64,000 bases of DNA from the NCBI RefSeq assembly GCF_042242105.1, contig NC_092016.1:10430501-10494500 (forward strand). The letters are read 5' to 3'. Under the pieces are notes generated by a model. The model searched no databases and was not told where the DNA came from. It saw nothing but the letters and a program-made list of their open reading frames with translations. Position 1 is the first letter of the stretch. The number at the start of each line of letters is the position of its first letter. Positions 1 through 11,020 of this stretch are shown one piece after another. This stretch comes from Pempheris klunzingeri (taxonomy: Eukaryota; Chordata; Actinopteri; Acropomatiformes; Pempheridae). Made by a program: the position numbers and the translations under genes.

Positions 1-697
1 ATTCAAATGATAAATTCAGTGAAAAGATGAAAAAATGTGACTTAATAAAAAAAAACAAAAATGCCAGGTCCATACACACAACAGGGAAAACATCCATTTA
101 GAAAAAAGTTTAAAGTCAGCAGCCTCAGCCTCAGCACACACCCACTATAAGGGAAATAACTCTAAGTAGTCTAATGTTACAGTTAGAGCACAGCATGCCA
201 GCTTCAGGGCAGGAAATCCTACTTTTCCTCAAATATATTTCAAATTCATTCAGGGTCTCATATTGTCATTCATTATTCAAATCCAGTTCCTCTTTTTGCT
301 TCTTATTACATGCAAATTGTTTCTGCGATTTCTAAAGGTAATCAGAGTTTTAAGGTAACTAAGGTATTCAGCTCCCTATGATACGTCCTGTTATATTTTC
401 AGAAAATTATTATTATCTCGTCATTGCTCTCAGCTGCCCAAATCAGTTTAAGGGGAAACTACATTATTAAATAGTAATTTATTTTCTGTTCTGTTCAGCT
501 TTATAAATGGGCAGCTGATGGGAGAGCTGGAGGGTTTATCCTCTCTACCTCTCAGCTCTACTTTCAGATGCTGACTTACACACATTTAAGTGCATTTTCC
601 CACTATTGCTTGCCAAATGTCCCCTCTTGTCTTGCATGCTCGTTAAAACTCAGGGCCGATATGTCGCCTCTTTTGTGCCTCTCTCGTGCGCACTCAC
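1..697 (-). other. alx4: Part of alx4 intron 1
   Basis: This stretch lies downstream of the alx4 exon 1 donor (GTGAGT read on the minus strand, plus 692-697) and runs off the window edge. It is AT-rich. I see no homeobox exon or other exon in it on either strand. Confidence 0.7.
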
Positions 698-1037
698 CAT
701 AGCAGGGAATGAGCGTCCCGTTGAGTCCACCGTCCGGGTGCAGCTTGCTGCCTTCGGGGGGAGTTTTGCAGGTCGGTCGCTGCATGAAGAGCTGGTACTT
801 GTTGAAGGTGCCCTCCTCAGCGCCATCCAGTGACTGGCACTCCGGCTGGAAAGGACTCCGGGACTTCTCTCCGTAGGTCTGCCCTTTACTCGGAATGAAT
901 GTGGGGCTGTATTTGGTTTCAGTGGTCGGGAAAGTCCTGAACGGGTTCGCCTGGTGATCCCTACCTTGCGCAGTAGACGTGCTATAATATGAATCCATCG
1001 ATGTCATATCGCAGTATGAAACGCACGCTGCGTTCAT
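698..1037 (-). CDS. alx4: alx4, first coding exon (partial gene)
   Basis: ALX4 is a paired-class homeodomain transcription factor of craniofacial and limb mesenchyme, acting in the nucleus. The exon encodes 113 residues plus one base. It opens MNAACVSYCD, matching the MNAETCVSYC start of ALX4, and continues with MDSYYS, NPFRTFP, a FNKYQ block and a QRPTCKTPPEGSKL block, each with a counterpart in ALX4 (for example FNKFQ and RGACKTPPDGS). It ends IPCY before a good donor (G|GTGAGT), the equivalent of VPCY in mammals. The long Gln/Pro stretch seen in mammalian ALX4 is absent. The homeodomain and C-terminal OAR exons would lie left of position 1. The start is the first ATG of the conserved block. 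Whether this is the a or b paralogue cannot be told. Confidence 0.9.
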
Positions 1038-1330
1038 ACCTAAAAAGTTATATTAAAAAAAAAAAATCCACACGGTTCCTCTTTCCCTCCCCTTCTCTAG
1101 GCAGCAGATAGTCTCCCCAAATTCTCATGCACTGACAAACTCACACTGACGCGCTCATGCACACACACTCTCACGCTGCCGCATCTGGGACTGGTTAAAA
1201 AATGAATCAGATGTTTTCCAGAGACTGCAGACTGAACAAATGCTAAAAGCCCCCTGAAGGTTTGTCGGGGTAGAGAGAGAGAAATGCCTTGCTCAAGCTG
1301 ATGCCGCCTCAGTAGCCTACAGTGTATCTG

Positions 1331-1392
1331 ACACACACAAACACACACACAGGCAGGCAGGCAGGCAGGCAGGCGCGCACACGCACGCACAG
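1331..1392. repeat. CA / GGCA compound microsatellite
   Basis: A CA-rich run passes into tandem GGCA units and then GCAC units. It generates the spurious Cys/Val-rich and Thr/His-rich reading frames here. Confidence 0.85.
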
Positions 1393-1545
1393 AGCACTCC
1401 GACCTTCAGGCTCCACACACACACGTGAAGTAGGCCCACACCGAGCTTCAGTCCGCGCTATTATGCAGCCAGTGGAAATGGGAGGTCAAGCTCGGAAGGG
1501 GGAAAGCTTTTTTGGTAAACACGCGGGAGACACAACACATGACAT

Positions 1546-1556
1546 TAATGTGATTA
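1546..1556. promoter_or_regulatory. P3-type paired-homeodomain dimer site
   Basis: The sequence TAATGTGATTA is a perfect TAAT-NNN-ATTA palindrome about 510 bp upstream of the alx4 start. Paired-class homeodomains with Gln50, including the ALX proteins, are known to bind this arrangement as cooperative dimers. A role in alx4 autoregulation is an inference; a site of this kind can also occur by chance in AT-rich DNA. Confidence 0.45.
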
Positions 1557-1600
1557 GAGGATGAATATAACGGCTTTGATTGCTGCCGTTGCATGGCTGA

Positions 1601-4600
1601 AGGCCCTGACCTCTGACTTTTCCTGATATCAAACTTGAAGCCTCGTTTCCATCTCTGTCACTTGGTTATTAATGAGTGTTCGTGGAAAATCAAATTTGTG
1701 CTTTCTTGGACTCCCACATGCAGAGAGAGGGCATTATGATAGAATAAATGAAAGGATCAAGGCGGGAATTTGGACCAGTAGCAGCACTTAAAGTCCACCT
1801 ATGTAGAGCTTAAATAGTGTATAAATCACCTCTCTGTCTATTTGTTTTAGAGACCTGTGTCAAACCAAACAATATAAGCTGTTTGACCAGGACCTAATGT
1901 GAGCAATCAGAGTCTGTCACTGCGGATATTTCCACTCATAATGATGAAGATTTGGTGATCATCGTCGTGAACAGCTTCCAGCCATGCAATCTGAGAATTG
2001 GCTACGTCTTAATATTAAATAAAATACTTGGCTTGGCGCTACAATTTGTTAAAATGACGCCGCGCCAGCAATTTACCCAGCCCTATTCTTGTCCATAAAA
2101 CTCTGCATTAAAGCGGCTGTTTTAAGGAAATAAGATAAGAAATAAGACCTTTATGCCCGTAGGTAGTCAAATTGGGTAAATAATCTCTAACCGCCTCCTT
2201 AATGTTTTTTCTCTTGATGCCAATGTCGTGATTTGATTATGATAACGACGAGATGATGGTAACAATTCAAATAAATGAGGAAAATATGTAATATTAAATG
2301 TGGCACAACAGAGAGGTTTGTTAGTATTCAAGCAACATTTTTCGACTCACCTATTATAATTATCATTATTATCATTATCATTATTATTATTATTATAGGT
2401 TGCCATGGCTAAAATTTATTTTAAAGGAATAAAACGAAATATTTCTTCATGCAGTTTGAATTGCGGCAGTCAGGCCTGAACGCAGATTCACCCAGTATGA
2501 GCTCTTAAATCCACTCTGCCCTTCTCTCTCCCTCTTTCTTTCTTATTTTCTGGCAATAATTAATTGTGACTCGAGACATAACTCGTGTCTTGTCGCTGTT
2601 ACTCAACATGACGTCGGTCACATCTGCAGTCCAGCTCAACCAGGGGCAGGATTACATTTCTTCAAAATAATAATAATAATAATAAGATGAAGATACAAAA
2701 TAATACAATGAGCCTACAAACAATGAAAATCGCAAACTCTATTCTAAGCTCTATTTTTTTTTTATTAGGCCTATAGTTATTTTTCTTTCCCTCCTCTGAT
2801 ACAAAAGCAGTATTCTTTTAGCATCTATTAGGTTTCTTGCCGTAAAGAGGCCACATTATGACATTTGAAAATTAAATTGCTCAGGTGTAAAAAAAAAAAA
2901 AAATCCCATTTTACTGGTCTGGGCCCAGTGCACGTGCAGTCTCTTCGGTGTAGTCTTACTCACCACCGGCTCCTCTCTCGCTGTGCAGGTATTCGTTAAC
3001 GAGACTTTTGACTATATTCCTCATTGGTTTATTAGTAAATGTCTCCTGTTAAGAGATGTTTCTAATATAACGTAACGAGTTCAGCTTTGGCTGCACACCA
3101 CACCGACCCTGAACGTGTGTGTAGTCATTTAGTTATTATTTTACGTTGCGGCTTTTAATATGTGGAGAAGTGGGGCCTGTTATGCTCATTTCATTCCGGG
3201 TGTTGTCGCGTTCATGTGCTGTAGTTTGGTTCAGTCGATTGTATGTGTTCATGTCTCTCTAATGTAGATTAAAGAGCTCAGAGCACATGAATCAAGAAGT
3301 AATAGAGAGTTTTATTTTTTTTCATTCTGACTGCATTATCAGCATTCATCTGCACGTCAGTGTCAATATCAATGTGTGATTGGCACAAACAAGAGAAAGT
3401 TGTCAGCTCTTTATTTGCCAGTTGCTTTCTAAGCCAGTCTCTGCTCGCTTTGTAAATTTTACTGTTTCCACAGGAATTTAGTTAAACATTTCTGTTTGTT
3501 GGCTAAAACAGCAAAGTGATGTTGCTTTTGACTCATAAATAATCTCTCAAGATTTATTCAATTTTTCCAGCACTGAAATGAAACCAGCTTTAATAATTTT
3601 ATCAAACATTTGGTGTTGAAATGCTGAGATTTATTTGCACTTAATTAGCTGCATGCTCAGGGCGGTACAGACATGTAAAAAAAAAAGAGAGAGAGAGAAA
3701 GTGGAAACACACGTCTTTGTGCATACACATTTGTACATGCCAGAGTTCTGTCTGCTTCTGAGAGCATTTGGCTTCATGTATAAGAAATATAGGCGAAACT
3801 ATGAATTGTAAGTTTGGTTGCATTTCTTTCTCTTTTCGCAGTTGACTAGTTATCCTGCAGGAAAAGCTGCTACAAACATTTTAAGATAATAATGTCACAA
3901 AAAAGAACCAAGAAATTCCATAGTTAAAGTTTGTCACACAGGAAAACAATCAAGAGTGACAGATTTCTACTTTGAGTGCAGCGCATACGCAGGCCTCCCT
4001 TAATATAAACCACTCCACTGCTACAGGCTAAAGTCTCAGCTGTCATAGATATACATCACTCATGCATGGCATTCTCTCTAAAAGGTTTCCACCAAATGGC
4101 GACTTGTCTGTTTAACTTCCCAGAGGAACCGTGTCCAGGTATTCACTGCTGAGGGGACGGCTCTCCACTGATGCAGCAGCTCAGAGCCTCTGGGGTTTAT
4201 GTTGGCACAGGTCTCATGTGTATCAGCAGCAGAGTCCCTGAAAACTCCTCTGGTTATCGTTTTTTTTTTGTATGAGAGGCATGGCGGTGTGGGTAATGGG
4301 CTGGAGAAAGTGCTTTAGGTTAGACTTTGTGTCTCAGCACTGCTATGTTCAGTTTGGCTGTGGGAAAGGCAAGGCACGAGGGGAGGGGGGGGACATTTTT
4401 AGTCTGTATGTTGTTGTTATGCTTCATTGGAACATTTTTACTGTACAGATATGGTGAAATGGCAGTTTTATAAAAACATACATGAATGGAAACTTTCTAG
4501 AGCCACGACAATCCAAGTCAAATTTTAATTTTGCTGCGAGGATGTTCACATCATTCAGCAACAACATGTCACATGTCAGCAGTAAGCCTGGAACTGGACT

Positions 4601-4880
4601 TGGATTTGAACCTGTTCGGTGTGATGTCCAGTTTGCTCATAGATGGGAATTTGAAATAATTAGAGGAATGCTGGGAATTCATAAACCAGCTGAGCCTCCC
4701 CAGCCGGGCCTGCCACATAACTGCTGCGGATCAGATCTCACTCTGTCATTTGTCCCAAAGTCTATTTTAGGGTGACGTTTCTCTGTGCGTTGTCTCCTCT
4801 ATGCATGCCTGCGGTAATCCCTGTTGTAGCAGTGTCCTCTCCCGTTATTCTCTCTGTCTCCTATGGCTGCAGGATACGTT
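1601..4880. other. Gene-free alx4 upstream DNA
   Basis: No exon was recognised on either strand. The stretch is AT-rich, with short ATT/AAT trinucleotide runs (about 2360-2398 and 2668-2685) and a poly-A tract near 2888-2902. Parts of 1.6-3.4 kb look like ordinary unique DNA without repeats and could hold conserved alx4 enhancers, but that needs an alignment. Confidence 0.4.
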
Positions 4881-5640
4881 AAAGGATAGTTCAACATTTT
4901 TTAAAACCCGTCTTAAAACAATGCTCACATGCCCATTTGTACATTGAGACAGTCTCTGATTGTTGTAACTGTTCATAAACTCTAAATTGGTTGTTAGAGA
5001 GTAGGAAACTGCTGTGCTACCTAATGTGATTTCAGCTTCAGATGTTCAGACAGAAAACAGCCCAGCGTTAACCTAATGCTGCAGTAGTGGTGGTGTTGTT
5101 TCAGGTACCAGGGAGACAAAGAAATATGACCCAGGAGGGTGCGTTTCAGTCGTGGATCTATGAGTTTTAAGGCTTGGATACTAAAAAACTGCACCAAAGT
5201 TTATGATAAAGAATTTTACAACTCTGATAGTTAGGTAGAGATAAGGTGAAGAGTAGAAATTCATTGTTCACATTACAAAATAATCCAGACATGCTAGTGC
5301 ACCAGGAAGGTGCTAGCTTTTTTTGCATTGTCACCCCTGCTGAGGTAATGCAGTGGTCCCATTGAAAAAAATTGTTTTTTTTCACGCAGTGCTGTTTGTT
5401 TGTCTGAACATGGCCTAAGAGATGTGGGACAAAATCCCTTTTCTGTGTAAAAATGTATCCTGAGGTTCGGCTGAAGCTGTGTCTGTGTTGGATAAATCAC
5501 CAGGTTTTCCCTCAAACTTAGTATTTTGGTCATGAAATTCCCTCTTTGTGTTTCCACACTGAACTCTGGTGGAGGCAAAGTAACACGAAACAGGACTCTC
5601 ACACCAATAAGATTGTAAGTTTGGAAGACAAGAAAAGACT
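4881..5640. repeat. Possible dispersed fish repeat
   Basis: The stretch opens with the phrase AAAGGATAGTTCAACATTTT, which resembles the start of widely dispersed teleost repeats, and ends near GGACTCTCACACCAATAAG. No terminal inverted repeats or target duplications were identified. The call rests on general resemblance only. Confidence 0.3.
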
Positions 5641-6323
5641 GCTGAACCTTTATATCAGCTTTGGCTAAACTTGGAAATGCATTTCTTCACAGAATGAGAA
5701 CGTGGGATATTTCTCCCATCTCAGTGAAATCGTCTTCGTAAGAATCCCGTCAAAACCAGAGCAGAAAATTTCAACTTCAAATGAATTTACATTTGCGAGT
5801 GTGAGTGTTGCTTCAAAACAGACAAATATGAGCATATGATATGGCTCATAAGCCGACGCGGGTGCTTATTACACGTGTGTGGCTGTTGCTGGTTGAGGCT
5901 TTGCACGTAGACAGAGAAGTGAGTTAAGTTCTGATGTTAATAAGATGAGGATGGGTCCACAGTTACATCTCCCGTCCTAGCCTGTGAATAGCTCGTTCCG
6001 TCCACAAAACTGTTGATCCGTTACCGTGGCAACAAGACGATGAGCCTTGGTGGGGTTGCCACAGTATTTATCTGCATGTGGTATAAACCCAAGGTCCTTT
6101 AAACCAGTTACATTTTGTTAACATGATTGTACTCAGAATTACTGCCACGGTGCTCTGTGCTGCTTGGGTGTCCGGCTTCATTTGAGAAATCTCTCTAACA
6201 CACCTGTAGACAAGCCATTAGATGGTGTTCCCCGCTGAGATTCACACAGAGAGATTATTACTAGAAGAGGGTCTCTGCATCTCCGACAAATGGCACACAC
6301 CAAACCCTTTGTGTCTGTCTCTG

Positions 6324-6337
6324 TATGTGTGTGTGGG

Positions 6338-6383
<46 letters not shown>

Positions 6384-6390
6384 GAGAGGG
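6324..6390. repeat. GT / GA compound microsatellite
   Basis: A GT run is followed directly by a GA run. It creates false open frames in both directions. Confidence 0.9.
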
Positions 6391-6799
6391 TAAAAGAGAC
6401 ACCAGATTTTTATGTGTAGCTTCAAATTGGTTTCACATGAGCCGGGCACACACTGCATCAGCAGATTCTCTGATCAAATTAAACAGAGATGAGGGGAGAG
6501 AAAAAAGAGGCAGCGGTTGTACTGATGTGTAATTCAATAAACAGTACCAAGCAGGGGCAGACAGAGAGGATGCTGTACTGCCTTCATCTCTCAGCTCTAT
6601 ATCTGGTTAACCCGTACACCTCCATCCATCATCACTGCAGGAGACGGCACTGGTCCTCACCGGGCTCACCGCACATAGCCAGTCAATACAGATGTATAAG
6701 ATCAAACATGTAGAGTGTAATAATGCACATAATCTTACTTTACTCACCGTAACAAGCCATTTTTATATCCTTTTTGTAAGAAAATGTAAATGTAATCTA

Positions 6800-7240
6800 A
6801 TAGAGCTGAAATATTCAGTTGATTGACAGAAAATTAATCTGCAACTATTTTGATAACTGATTTTACGTCAAAAATGTCACATTCTATATTTTTAGCCTGC
6901 CAGCTGTGAGCGTTTTCCGCATTTCTTTGTCTTATGTGATAAGACTTACAGTATGTGAATTGAATATCTTCAGGTCTGGACTGTTGGTTGGCCAAAACAA
7001 ACCATTTGAAGCGTCATCTTGGTTTGGGGTACATTTTAATGGGCATTACGATTAAACACCTAATTGAGAAAATCTCCACATAGGATGGTGAAATCAAAAT
7101 TAATCACCTATTGAACATTGCTGGGACCATTAGGATTAAGTTACAATCACTGAGTCATCTAATTGATTAGTTAACTGATAGAACTGAAAATAAACAATGA
7201 ATTGAGGATATAATCAATAATTATGATAATCTTCAGTTTC
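6800..7240. repeat. Degenerate ATTAATC-type teleost repeat
   Basis: Phrases such as CAACTATTTTGATAACTGAT, GGACTGTTGGTTGGCCAAAACA and CATTTGAAGCGTCATCTTGG match the consensus feel of a common fish repeat with clustered ATTGATTAAT and TTGATAAT motifs. The same phrases recur at 45465-45750 in this window, which supports a dispersed family. No coding capacity. Confidence 0.6.
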
Positions 7241-7842
7241 TTGCCCTAGATCCTGAAAGTGTCTGGCAGCTTTGGATTTTTTAAAATAAAGAATTGTATT
7301 CATTTAAAAAAAAATATTAGGTTACTTTTTTGTGAGCGGACAAAACCATTCATCAGTTAACCAAGAATCAGAACTTCCAGCTACATCAGTATTACTATTA
7401 CTATTGTTCAAATAATAGATACAAATAATAGACATGAATACAACACATAGGAATAGCACTGTTGTGCTTTTATCAAGGTAGATTAAGCCTGATTTACTGT
7501 CCTTCCTACTGAATAGTAATATTGATCTATTGAACCATTTAAACATTTAAGGAAAAAAAGACCATTTCAAAGATCAATATAGACTTATATCAGCTCAGAC
7601 AAAAACACAATTAATGCCTATTACAAAGGCATTGCACTAACAATAGATCAAACATTTGACATGTGGAAACTTGAATGTGGAATAAATTTATCACTCCACA
7701 GTGTTAACATATTCATGGAGGTGCCTCGCTCTAATGCAAAAATTGAAGCAGCCCTCATGATTGCTCAAACACGGGACATATGGAAGACTTCAGAGGATGA
7801 GGTTGAACAGTTGTGGAGACACGCTGCAAATATCACAAGAGA

Positions 7843-7886
<44 letters not shown>

Positions 7887-10709
7887 GTAGTAATGTATTC
7901 CAAAAGGAGAAACATCTCTGTGCTGGTGTTAAATGTCCTTTATATTGAGCCCTTATTGATGACAGCTAGAGGGCATCTTCACCATTAGCTTGCAGAAGAT
8001 CAGTCGCTGCAAACATACACAGGAGATAATGAAGATAATGAGTCTCTGTTAATGCTGTGCAAATTGATTGCAGGCAGAAAACGTGCCATGTGCCAAGCAT
8101 TCTGGAAAGATTACAGTTATATCCTGTAATTTTGATGTTAGCTTAATATTGTTGGAAAAAGCCAGATGTGCTTTGTTCCCAAAGTCATCATGAAAAACAA
8201 CAATGAAGGCGTCATACTGTACATTTCAATTTTACAAGCCTACTTCTGAAATGATTCTATTCTAATATCATGTTTGTAAACTATTTGTAGATATGAATTT
8301 CTCAGTGGTTTCCAGCGGCTGCAGTGCACCTCGTGAGCAATTTCATACAAAGACTCACAGTCAAGGCCAGTCTAATGCAAGTCAAATGCTCTCAGTCTGA
8401 AAATAGCACTTGTTGCATTTCTACATGCTTATGGTTATTGTTTCCTGTAGCTCTAATATGTAACAAGTACTTTTTAAAATGCAGATTTTTATTGCTGTCT
8501 TTCAATAAGACCAAATTACCTGGAGGTCTTATTACACTTCAAACGGACATCCTTTCAGATCTTTATAAAATAAGGTGCCGACAATGCCAGACCTTTTTGT
8601 GGCTATCTGTGTAGTAGATTCTGAAATGTTAGAACTGAGCCTAACAAGAGTGTCCATTTGGTGTTCATCTTGGTACAGTATTGCTGCAGGAAAAATGGTG
8701 GGGTTCATTTAATTAGATGTAACATGACTTGCCCTGTATCTAAACAGTGTAATTGTCCAATTACATTTGACTTGTGTTTGTGGAGGCTTGAAGCTAAATA
8801 AATACGCAGGGAATTACACTCCGCCATGAGCTTTAGTCTCTCCTACTCACAATATGCTGTTTTGAGTATTTAAAAAAATGAAATTAATGAAATTTTATTA
8901 AGTACATACTTACATCAGTATCTCAAGACCATGGAAGGTAATAGCCAAAAATACTGCAACATTATTTTTTTACCCAGGTCTCCTCTATGTGCCCGTTTGA
9001 TACAGTTTTAGCAAGTGTTTGGATTGTAACAGAACACCATGTGTGCGCTGACCCAGCCTGTTCTTCCCACAGCAGTGTCTGGAGCAGGCGAGGCGATGTG
9101 CGCAGAGACGCAGCACCAAAACAAAACAAACGGGTCTGAGGGAACATGTCTGTGGATCCAGGGTTCAGCACTGCTACACGGGGCTCAAGAAGGACTCCTA
9201 TCTAGATGGGGAAAGAGCCACATTCCCCTGAAATGAGCTTCTCTGGGATGAAAGCTTTGTGTGAGCTCCCCAGATGACCCACGACCCCGTCTGTATTTGT
9301 GCAGGGGGGAGCCCTGATCCTGGGTTCTCTGCCTCCCTGCCAGGATCCCGGGGAGTCGCGTTGGGGTGGCCAGACAGGCCCACCATTCTACCCTCGGGTG
9401 TTTTGCTTTTGGGGTAAAGAGAGACCCTCAGATGAGCCGGCACTGTCACAGCAGTAACCTTTCACCCTAGGAGTTTCAGAGGTGGGCCAGATGAGGCCGT
9501 TCCTGGAGTGCTGTGCTATCCCATGTCAGAGTTTGCAACACAGTAATATTTCAACAAATCTTGAGATCTGTTGTCAGTGTTTTGCTTCAAAACACAGTTT
9601 GAGATTTTAATATTGGCTGACAATCATATGTATTGGAGTTCAAATCACAGTCATGTGATTTTAACATATTGAACAGGCAGCATGATGTCCACATTTTACT
9701 TGCTAGTAGCAGAGTAGAGCCTGGCATGTCTCAGCAAACAGGGAAGCAGCTCCAGAAAATCAACTCTCTGCGAGGAGGCGAGGAGAGAAGCTGTCATCAG
9801 AAACCTGTTTTCTCCTTTGATCTCTGCCAGCGATGGTGTGTTGACATCATCACACCCAACAGCCTCTGATAACTCGCTCAAGGGATGAGAGGAGGACCGA
9901 TGCAGGTTCACAGGTCAGAAAAAAAAAAATCACGTATGTACCCAAACCTGCTGATACATTTGATTAGTAAGGATGCTGAAAGTTCAACGGCAGCAGTCAA
10001 TGTTTTAGGCTTGGGGACAGTGTTCACCAGGACTGCAATTGCTAACCTCTGCCCTGCCCCTTAGGCTTTACAGGAAGTCAGAGTCAGCCCCAAATACACC
10101 CAATTACAAACAAACACAGATGCCCCAAATTCCAATCTCACTTGAAACAGTTGGCTGACCCTCTTTTCCCCTCTGTTCAGGTTACCTCTACCCACTCTCA
10201 CCCTCAGGCCAATGTTAATCCAATCGAGAGTTTGCTTTAAAGGAGGTTGAACAGGAAGACACTGTGGGTGACTGGTTGACCAACCTAGCCTTCACCTCCT
10301 CCCCCACCAGCCTGCATATGTTCAAGGGGGGACACAAGGATAGAGTGCATCTTGACCCGATCGTTAGCGTTACTGTGACCAACTCCAGGTTACCTACATT
10401 TCCAGTTCTGCAACAGCACACTTTTCCTCTCATAATATAGTTTTTATTTTTTCCTCACGAACTGTTTTGTGCACTAATTTCCAAAGTGCTCATCTACAAG
10501 GGGGACAGTTCAAGAAAAGAAATGTGAGATTAAGATTTCAGTTTTTGTCTTTAACCAAAACACCTAAAATTATACATAGTTTTCCATTATGGAAATAACC
10601 AAATAACACTAAAATGAGATTGCACCGGCCGTGGAAATTCTGGTGCATGGAATCAAATACAGACTGTTATTGATTAAGACAATACAGAACAGCTGATGTT
10701 TCGAGTGTA
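7241..10709. other. Gene-free DNA with one CA microsatellite
   Basis: No exon recognised. The segment at about 9040-9450 is more GC-rich than its surroundings and has short open frames in both directions, but none resembles a known protein and none has a convincing pair of splice sites. Confidence 0.4.
7849..7883. repeat. (CA)n microsatellite
   Basis: About 17 uninterrupted CA units. Confidence 0.95.
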
Positions 10710-11020
10710 TAATGTTTACCATGTTCACTATCTGAGTTTAGCATGTTAGCATGCTAACTTTTACTGATTAGCACTAAACGCAAAGTTCAGCTGAGGGCGA
10801 TGGGAATGCCATCAAATTCGCAGGTATTTGGTGATAAAAAGATTTTGAGTAGATGAAAACTCTGCCAAAGTGATTGCAATTCATCCTGACAGCGACATTA
10901 AAGCTTGTACAAAATTTCATGGTATCCAATAATTGTTGAGATATTTCAGTCTGGCCCCACGTGATGGACGGACAGATTGACATTGCCATCCTCATAGAGA
11001 CTGCTAGCGTGGCTACATAG
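10710..11020. repeat. Dispersed repeat, short copy
   Basis: It runs from a TTAGCATGTTAGCATGCTAA block through a central unit (GTAGATGAAAACT, CAATTCATCCTGACAG, TGTACAAAATTTCATGG) to an end block with CAGTCTGG, GACGGACAGATTGACATTGC and CTAGCGTGGCTA. The 20330-20990 segment has the same start and end blocks in the same order and orientation, so both belong to one family. No open reading frame of note. Confidence 0.7.

Larger units (their letters stand above)
1038..1600 (-). promoter_or_regulatory. alx4: alx4 5' UTR and proximal upstream region
   Basis: The 560 bases upstream of the alx4 ATG hold an A-rich tract at about 1053-1067, a CA-rich microsatellite merging into GGCA repeats (about 1331-1392), and the palindromic homeodomain site at 1546-1556. 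No TATA box is obvious, so the transcription start cannot be fixed from sequence. The promoter role is inferred from position. Confidence 0.5.

Noticed and set aside
6178-6458. Overlapping frames rich in Thr-His and Ser-Leu
   Set aside because: They are translations of the GT/GA microsatellite in both directions.
9039-9449. GC-richer patch with open frames in both directions
   Set aside because: No convincing splice sites or recognisable peptide; it could be a conserved non-coding element, but the sequence alone does not show it.
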